This document shows positions 59,059 to 64,000 of a stretch of 64,000 nucleotides of DNA, one piece after another. Made by a program: the position numbers and the translations under genes. Below the pieces are notes generated by a model. It did no database searches and was not told the origin of the DNA. It saw nothing but the letters and a program-made list of their open reading frames with translations. The DNA is from CAWGJC01 sp965276665 (lineage in GTDB: Bacteria > Pseudomonadota > Alphaproteobacteria > Acetobacterales > Acetobacteraceae). The stretch lies in the NCBI GenBank assembly GCA_965276665.1, contig OZ255620.1, forward strand, positions 1,736,001-1,800,000. Reading direction: 5' to 3'. Each line of letters opens with the position of its first letter. Position 1 is the stretch's first letter.

Positions 59059-59092
59059 CCGTGTGCGTGATTGACCGTGTGCGTGATTGACC
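59053..59092. repeat. 16-bp tandem repeat starting at the MFS stop codon
   Basis: GATTGACCGTGTGCGT occurs twice (59053-59084), followed by a partial third unit GATTGACC. The first unit contains the TGA stop (59056-59058) of the symporter gene. Confidence 0.9.
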
Positions 59093-59136
59093 CCGGCCGC
59101 GATTGATTCCCGGACATCAGGAGAAGCGACACAAGC

Positions 59137-60642
59137 ATGCCGACGCTGAGACGCCCGAACATCCTGCTGCTCTGCACCGACCAGCAGCGCTACGACACGC
59201 TCGGCTGTTATGGCAGCCAGGTCGCGCAGACGCCCAATCTCGACCGGCTCGCGAGGCAGGGAACGCTGTTCGAGAGTTGCTATGTGCAGAACACGATCTG
59301 CAGCCCGTCGCGCGCCTCGCTGTTCACCGGCCAGTATCCGCGCAATCACGGTCTCTGGGCCAATGGCGTGACGCTGCCCGCGCACCAGAAGATGTTCACC
59401 CGCGCCCTCGCCGAGGCCGGCTACGATTGCGGCATGATCGGCAAGCAGCATCTCGCCGCCTGCCAGGATTGGCGCACCGAGCCGCGGCAGGATGACGGCT
59501 ACCGCGTGTTCGAATGGGCGCATGACCCGATCCACCGCTCGCCGCAGAACGCCTATCTCATCTGGCTGCAAGCCAATTACCCCGAGATCCACGACGCGGC
59601 CTTCGCGGCATCGGGCGGCGGTCCCGGCGGATCGGATGTCGGGAACAAGGCGCGCGGCGCGACGCCGATGAACGTCGTTCCGGTGGAGGCGCATTTCAGC
59701 CATTGGGTGGCCAGCCGCGCGATCGATTTCATCGGCGATCGGGCGCGACCGAAGGAACAGCCCTTCTTCCTGATCGCCAATTTCTTCGACCCGCACCACC
59801 CGTTCGGCGCGCCGAAATCCTATCGCGACCGGTTCGACGCGGCCGGACTGCCCGGGCCAGTCGGCAGCCCGGATGAGCTCGACGGCAAGCCGGCGATGCA
59901 GCGCGAATACTCGAGAACCTCCTACGCCGGCCTCGCGCCCGGCTTTCGCGACTACTCGGCCGACGAGATCCGCGAGATCCGCGCCTCCTACCACGCGATG
60001 ATCGCGCTGATCGACGACGAGGTCGGCCGCGTGCTGGCGGCGCTCGACCAGGCGGGGTGCGCCGAGGACACGCTGGTGATCTTCACCAGCGATCACGGCG
60101 AGATGCTGGGCGATCACCAGATGGTGCTGAAGGGCCCGATGATGTACGATTGCGCGGTCCGCGTGCCGCTGATCCTGCGCTGGCCCGGGCATGTTCCCGC
60201 CGATCAGCGCCGCGCCGAGCTCGTGCAGTGGATCGACCTGACCGCGACCTTCATGGACGCATCCGGCGGCAAAGGGCTGCCGCAGGCGCAGGGAAAATCG
60301 CTGCTGCCGCTCGCCGCCGGCCAGGAGACCGGCTGGCGGGAATGGGCGCTCGCCGAATATCGCGATTCCGGCCATCCCGGAAAGCTCGGCGATCCCAGCT
60401 CCGGGGTGCACACCACGATGCTGCGCTGGCAGGACTGGAAGCTGGTGGTCTGGCATGGCCGTCCGGCGATCGACCGCGACCGCGACGGCGAGCTCTATGA
60501 CCTCGCTCTAGACCCCGACGAGCTCGTGAACCTCTTCCACGACCCGCGGCATCGCGACCAGCGCGAGCTGATGATGGCGAGGCTGCTCGATGTGCTCGAC
60601 GCGACCGAGGACCGCTCGCAACCCCGGGAAGCGGCCTGGTAA
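59137..60642 (+). CDS. type I sulfatase (C-x-P-S-R class)
   Basis: 501-aa sulfatase, no signal peptide, so cytoplasmic. The formylglycine site is C55 in C-S-P-S-R (ICSPSRASLFTGQ), requiring a maturase encoded elsewhere. Metal residues: D in LLCTDQQRYD, D-H in TSDHGEMLGDHQ near 324. The DQQRYDTLGCYG opening and late EDRS tail are typical of choline-sulfatase/arylsulfatase-like proteins. With the symporter upstream it should desulfate an imported organosulfate ester. Confidence 0.87.
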   Translation: MPTLRRPNILLLCTDQQRYDTLGCYGSQVAQTPNLDRLARQGTLFESCYVQNTICSPSRASLFTGQYPRNHGLWANGVTLPAHQKMFTRALAEAGYDCGMIGKQHLAACQDWRTEPRQDDGYRVFEWAHDPIHRSPQNAYLIWLQANYPEIHDAAFAASGGGPGGSDVGNKARGATPMNVVPVEAHFSHWVASRAIDFIGDRARPKEQPFFLIANFFDPHHPFGAPKSYRDRFDAAGLPGPVGSPDELDGKPAMQREYSRTSYAGLAPGFRDYSADEIREIRASYHAMIALIDDEVGRVLAALDQAGCAEDTLVIFTSDHGEMLGDHQMVLKGPMMYDCAVRVPLILRWPGHVPADQRRAELVQWIDLTATFMDASGGKGLPQAQGKSLLPLAAGQETGWREWALAEYRDSGHPGKLGDPSSGVHTTMLRWQDWKLVVWHGRPAIDRDRDGELYDLALDPDELVNLFHDPRHRDQRELMMARLLDVLDATEDRSQPREAAW

Positions 60643-60676
60643 CGGGCGCCGCTTTCTGGGCTCACGCCCAACGGTG

Positions 60677-60919
60677 CTAAAGCCAGCGGCCGACCCGGCC
60701 GAACGCGTAGCCGGCCAGCAGCGCCGCCAGCGCCATGGTCAGCGGGTGCTGGCGGACGCGGTTGGCGATGTCCCGGGTCTGCGCATCCACGAGCCCGGCC
60801 ACGCCGGCGGCGGCGCGGCGGATATGGCCGTCGAGGGTGGCCTCCACCCTGCCCGGCCGGGATACGGCGTTGAGGTCGCGCCGGAGGTCGTCGACCTCCT
60901 GACTTGCCGAAATCGCCAT
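60677..60919 (-). CDS. small membrane-anchored protein, DUF883/ElaB-like
   Basis: 80 aa: an amphipathic helical N-terminus (SASQEVDDLRRDL) and a C-terminal transmembrane segment (HPLTMALAALLAGYAFGRV). This layout resembles ribosome-associated stress proteins of the ElaB/YqjD type. Family assignment is tentative. Confidence 0.6.
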   Translation of the reverse strand: MAISASQEVDDLRRDLNAVSRPGRVEATLDGHIRRAAAGVAGLVDAQTRDIANRVRQHPLTMALAALLAGYAFGRVGRWL

Positions 60920-61022
60920 TGTCCCGCCTCATCTCCGAACCACCCCAGGATGCGCGGGTGGCGGCTTCGGTGCAACGATAACGCGGCGCGCGCGCTGGGA
61001 CCCGCACGGAAAGGAGCCTCTG

Positions 61023-61466
61023 ATGCCCGAGTGGACACATGTTACCGATGCCGATGCGGCGGCTGTCCATCTGCCCGCCTGGTTCGGCAACCGCATGATC
61101 GGTGCGCGCGGGCGATTCGGCCTGCTGCTCGCCACCGGGGATGTGGTGCGCGCGACCTCGATCGCGGCGGCCCATCTCTCCTCCGCCGGCTTGGCGCTGC
61201 TCGACGTGCTGCTCGATCATGCGGGGGTGCCGGACGGCGTCGATCTCGCCTGGCAGTCGAAGCATTTTCTCGGCGCGCCGGTGCCGGGTGCGAGTCTCGC
61301 CACCATCAACCTCGCCCATGTGCTCGCCATCATCGAATTCACCGCGAGCGAACTGGCCGAGGCAACGAATGGCCCGGAAGCGCTCACCTCGATCGACGAG
61401 ATGCCGGACCTCGATCGCGACCCGGTTCCCGATGCCGCCACGCCCGATGCGCTGGAAAGCGCTTAG
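61023..61466 (+). CDS. conserved-looking protein of unknown function
   Basis: 147 aa with a hydrophobic core, MIGARGRFGLLLATGDVVRATSI near residue 25 (in pieces: GRFGLLLATGDVVRATS), and an acidic tail. GGAGCC lies just before ATG 61023. No family recognised; good codon structure argues it is real. It is followed by the palindromic repeat at 61512. Confidence 0.6.
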   Translation: MPEWTHVTDADAAAVHLPAWFGNRMIGARGRFGLLLATGDVVRATSIAAAHLSSAGLALLDVLLDHAGVPDGVDLAWQSKHFLGAPVPGASLATINLAHVLAIIEFTASELAEATNGPEALTSIDEMPDLDRDPVPDAATPDALESA

Positions 61467-61511
61467 CGGCGGGAGGCCCGCTATCCCTATGCACCCCTTC
61501 GCCACCGGCTA

Positions 61512-61615
61512 GAGGCTGTTCCGTTCGCATTCGCTCACTGCACAGGCTCTAGCTCTCTGTTTTGACGAACATCTTTATCCGCTCGAACGCTTCCGTTCGA
61601 ACGGATGATGCTCTA
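61512..61615. repeat. composite palindromic intergenic repeat
   Basis: TAGAGGCTGT (61512 onward) is inversely repeated as ACAGGCTCTA ~30 bp further; directly after comes a second unit with the palindromes CGCTCGAACG and CGTTCGAACG around a short centre, ending ATGCTCTA near 61614. It shares TAGAGCAT with the other mini-elements but its body is unrelated. Confidence 0.55.
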
Positions 61616-61635
61616 AAGGCGCCGGGACACGCCCG

Positions 61636-61866
61636 CTACTCGCGGGCAATGAGATAGATGCACACCGTGTTGTCGGCGCCGGTCAGCACCTCCACCCGGC
61701 GCCCGGCGTCCGGCCAGTGCATCGCGATGTCCTCCTGCAACTCGACATCGGTCAGCCCATAGCTGAGAGCGGTGCGAGCGTAGATCTCGATCTCCCGGCA
61801 GCCCTCGATCCAGTCGCCCGAATCGCGGCCGGGATAGAGAAACAGGCAGACATCGAAGCTCGGCAT
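61636..61866 (-). CDS. small hypothetical protein
   Basis: 76 aa, MPSFDVCLFLYPGRDSGDWI at the start and VCIYLIARE at the end; mixed alpha/beta composition, no known motif. Possibly a small regulatory or stress protein. No Shine-Dalgarno stands out, but the frame has strong third-position GC bias. Confidence 0.55.
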   Translation of the reverse strand: MPSFDVCLFLYPGRDSGDWIEGCREIEIYARTALSYGLTDVELQEDIAMHWPDAGRRVEVLTGADNTVCIYLIARE

Positions 61867-61977
61867 CGTGGCTTCCTTGCGGGTTTCCGCAAAGCTTCGC
61901 CAAAATTGCCTAAGCGAGGTTTAACGCAACCGGCGTGCTCCAATCGGCCCGGACCGACGTGACCGCGGCAAGATGCC

Positions 61978-62553
61978 CTAGCCGGTGTAGCTGAAGGCCG
62001 CCATCGCACCGAGACTGTCCTTCGTCGCGCCGGGCATAATGATGCTGAAATAGGCGGGTGACGCGGCCGAGCCGGATGCGGCCGGAGCGGGAGCCGGGGC
62101 GACGCCGTTCACGCCGGCCATCGCCGTGCTCGGCGCGGTCATGCCCGTCGTCGCCACCGGCGTGGCGCCTGCCATGGTCTGCCGGCTCGGTTCGAATTTC
62201 AGCTGATCGAACGGCACGGACACAAGCTTGCTGCCGACGCCCAGGAACCCGCCGACGGACAGCACCGCCTGATCGACCTTCCCGTCATCGCCGATCAGCA
62301 GATTGTCGATCGTGCCGAGCGTGGCACCCGCATCATTGTAGATCGTCGCGCCGACGAGCTGGCTTGACCGCCACGAATCATGCATTTTCTGCAGGCTGCC
62401 GGTCGGGCCGGACTGCATCATGCCGGCCATCGCCGGCGCGGCGGACGCGCCCGGGTTGCGCGACGATGGGGTTCTGCCTGAAGGCTGCGCGAGCGCGCCG
62501 GCCGAGGCGACGCTCAAGAGCAGCGCGAGAGCCGAAGAAGGCAGGATACGCAT
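61978..62553 (-). CDS. secreted PRC-barrel domain protein
   Basis: 191 aa with an N-terminal Sec signal (LALLLSVASAGALAQ) and a PRC-barrel-like core at ~65-120 (QLVGATIYNDAGATLGTIDN; VLSVGGFLGVGSKLVSVPFD), then a Pro/Ala-rich tail. Family members are periplasmic, of unknown role, common in Acetobacteraceae and rhizobia. Confidence 0.75.
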   Translation of the reverse strand: MRILPSSALALLLSVASAGALAQPSGRTPSSRNPGASAAPAMAGMMQSGPTGSLQKMHDSWRSSQLVGATIYNDAGATLGTIDNLLIGDDGKVDQAVLSVGGFLGVGSKLVSVPFDQLKFEPSRQTMAGATPVATTGMTAPSTAMAGVNGVAPAPAPAASGSAASPAYFSIIMPGATKDSLGAMAAFSYTG

Positions 62554-62617
62554 GGCGTTCTCCTCACTGATGTCGTTGTTTGTGGAGAGAACGGCCGTGT
62601 CGCAGCGCCGGTTGCAA

Positions 62618-63187
62618 TTAGCTGGGAGGACGCAACAACCATTGCTCGTGGCTCAGCCGGGCGAGGACCTGCGGCTGCAGCGGATCGCCGGCGGCAAGCA
62701 GCGGATGCGCGAAATCCTCCTCCGGATCATGCGCCATGCCGAGCTTCGCCATCACGCGGCGGGATTTCGCGTTGCCCACGCATGCATTCGCGACGATTTC
62801 CGGCAGGTGCAGCCGCCCGAAGCCGAAGCCGAGCGCGGCGGCGGCGCCCTCCGGCGCATAGCCGCGTCCCCAGAACGGCCGCGCGATGCGCCAGCCGATC
62901 TCGACCGCGGGGGTGAAATGCGCCTCGTAGCCGACACGGGCAAGGCCGACCGCGCCCACGAAGAGACCGCTCGCTTTCTCCGCCACCGCCCACATGGAAA
63001 AACCGTGCAGCGATTGATGCGCGATCTGACGATCGATCCACGCATCGGATGCGGCTCGCGTGGTCAGCGGGCGGAGATATTCCATCGCCACCGCATCCGC
63101 CGACAACACCGCGAAGGGCTCGCGATCAGCCTCCGTCCAGGGCCGCAGAACCAAACGTCGCGCAACGATTGGCGGAAAATCCGTCAT
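62618..63187 (-). CDS. GNAT family N-acetyltransferase (RimJ/RimL-like)
   Basis: 189-aa acetyltransferase: RLVLRPWTEADREPF at the start, EIGWRIARPFWGRGYAPEGA (acetyl-CoA motif) at ~95-114, and NAKSRRVMAKLGM near 140, as in RimJ/RimL-type enzymes. ATG 63187 was chosen for the MTDFPPIVARRL N-terminus. Lies 71 bp downstream of folE on the same strand. Confidence 0.86.
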   Translation of the reverse strand: MTDFPPIVARRLVLRPWTEADREPFAVLSADAVAMEYLRPLTTRAASDAWIDRQIAHQSLHGFSMWAVAEKASGLFVGAVGLARVGYEAHFTPAVEIGWRIARPFWGRGYAPEGAAAALGFGFGRLHLPEIVANACVGNAKSRRVMAKLGMAHDPEEDFAHPLLAAGDPLQPQVLARLSHEQWLLRPPS

Positions 63188-63258
63188 CCGGATACCTGTT
63201 CGTTTCCCGTTCGTTCGTGGTCCAGCCGAGGGCGGACCGGAGCGTCGCGATGGCGAGC

Positions 63259-63867
63259 CTATCCCGCCGGCCGATGGCCGAGCAAGGCAAGGAGCTCGCG
63301 GCGCGTGTCGGGGTTCGTGCGGAAGGCGCCGAGCATGTGACTGGTGGTGAGCAGCGTGCCGGGCTTGTGGATGCCGCGCGTGGTCATGCAGTGATGCGTG
63401 GCCTCGATGATGACGGCGGTGCCGCGCGGCTGCAGCACGGTGTTGATGGTATTGGCGATCTGCGCGGTCATCTTTTCCTGGATCTGCAGGCGGCGCGCAT
63501 AGGCATCGACGACGCGCGCGAGCTTGGAGATGCCGACGACGCGGCGCGCGGGCAGATAGGCGACGTGGGCATGGCCGATGATCGGCGCGATATGGTGCTC
63601 GCAATGGCTCTCGATGCGGATATCGCGCAGCAGGACGATCTCGTCATACCCGTCGGTTTCCTCGAACGTGCGTGCGAGGAGCTGGGTCGGATCGATATCG
63701 TAGCCGGAAAAATACTCGGCATAGGCGCGGATCACGCGGGAAGGCGTGTCGCGCAGCCCCTCGCGCGCCGGGCGGTCGCCGGCCCAGCGCAGCAGGGTGC
63801 GCACGGCATCCTCGGCCTCGGCCTGCGTCGGCCGCCCTTGCGTGTCGTCCGGCGGTTCGGCAGGCAT
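63259..63867 (-). CDS. folE: GTP cyclohydrolase I (type IA)
   Basis: 202-aa enzyme that makes dihydroneopterin triphosphate for folate. Zinc and catalytic residues: CEHH (SHCEHHIAPI) and HHCM (EATHHCMTTRGI), plus GRxQxQE-like RRLQIQEKMTAQIA. Length and motifs are normal. Start ATG overlaps the apaG stop (ATGA). Confidence 0.93.
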   Translation of the reverse strand: MPAEPPDDTQGRPTQAEAEDAVRTLLRWAGDRPAREGLRDTPSRVIRAYAEYFSGYDIDPTQLLARTFEETDGYDEIVLLRDIRIESHCEHHIAPIIGHAHVAYLPARRVVGISKLARVVDAYARRLQIQEKMTAQIANTINTVLQPRGTAVIIEATHHCMTTRGIHKPGTLLTTSHMLGAFRTNPDTRRELLALLGHRPAG

Positions 63868-64000
63868 CAGTGGATGCGGCCGCTCTGATGCGGACTGTCG
63901 AGGCTGAAAGCCGGGATCGAGATGTCGAACGCTTCGCCGCTCTCCGCCACGATCATGTGATAGGCGCCGCGCATGAAGCCGCTTGGCGTGTCGAGCGGAG
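63867..64000 (-). CDS. apaG: ApaG-family protein (C-terminal part)
   Basis: The last ~44 codons are in the window: TPSGFMRGAYHMIVAESGEA then FDISIPAFSLDSP, the typical C-terminus of ApaG (CO2/Mg-Co-related fibronectin-like domain, DUF525). The rest lies beyond the right edge. Coupled to folE by a 1-bp overlap of stop and start. Confidence 0.85.
   Translation of the reverse strand, partial: PLDTPSGFMRGAYHMIVAESGEAFDISIPAFSLDSPHQSGRIH

Noticed and set aside
57739..60456. 905-codon open frame on the minus strand
   Set aside because: Antisense shadow of the symporter and sulfatase genes; low-complexity His/Arg/Glu-rich sequence and no family.

Overview
The window is 64 kb of high-GC DNA packed with ABC importers, FCD-type GntR regulators, MocR/Rrf2/RcnR regulators and catabolic enzymes. 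DUF1489, folE next to apaG, and a remnant of a three-haem alcohol-dehydrogenase cytochrome c point to an alphaproteobacterium. Acetobacteraceae/Rhodospirillales is my best guess; it is an inference, since no rRNA or ribosomal marker is present.

Layout. 1-2.1 kb: 5' end of iolD (inositol catabolism), a carboxymuconolactone-decarboxylase-like protein, and two broken genes (SDR and cytochrome c). 2.3-6.4 kb: a SulP transporter, a 556-bp transposase-less mobile unit carrying one GFA gene, and an Rrf2 regulator with a DHA2 efflux pump. 6.4-11.2 kb: class III aminotransferase, class I glutamine amidotransferase and FMN-binding split-barrel protein, divergent from a MocR regulator. 11.2-11.75 kb: gene and IS3 remnants. 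11.9-22.1 kb: a Dpp/Opp-type importer with an amidohydrolase, a glycerophosphodiesterase, a Gfo/Idh/MocA dehydrogenase, an enolase-superfamily dehydratase and a GntR regulator, probably one sugar-acid or oligomer catabolic module. 22.1-24.5 kb: IS481 remnant, half of a palindromic mini-element, the dmeRF metal-efflux pair and a thioredoxin remnant. 24.5-33.4 kb: GntR, serine hydrolase, Pot-type importer and zinc alcohol dehydrogenase, divergent from a tandem-duplicated alpha/beta hydrolase. 33.4-46.1 kb: a second catabolic cluster with cupin, CoA ligase, isochorismatase-like hydrolase, hydantoinase/cyclic imidase, amidohydrolase, Dpp importer, VAO-type flavoprotein and solute-binding protein. 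46.2 kb: tRNA-Arg(CCT). 46.4-48.3 kb: membrane dipeptidase and aldo/keto reductase. 48.4-55.1 kb: a six-gene hydrogenase-4/complex-I-like operon whose large subunit has lost the NiFe-binding cysteines (Ehr type). 55.1-56.9 kb: an IS630 element and two full copies of a palindromic TA-flanked mini-element. 56.9-60.6 kb: GntR, MFS symporter and sulfatase. 60.7-64 kb: small orphan proteins, a PRC-barrel protein, a GNAT acetyltransferase, folE and the end of apaG.

Most notable points: (1) the GFA unit has 16-bp terminal inverted repeats and 7-8-bp target duplications but no transposase; (2) all three copies of the palindromic mini-element sit so that their terminal TAG is the stop codon of the adjacent gene, and their ends resemble the local IS630; (3) a 17-bp tandem duplication accounts exactly for the frameshift in the cytochrome remnant; (4) the Ehr-like operon; (5) the 33-46 kb pathway, whose substrate is unknown to me. 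No CRISPR array, rRNA, riboswitch or phage was recognised.
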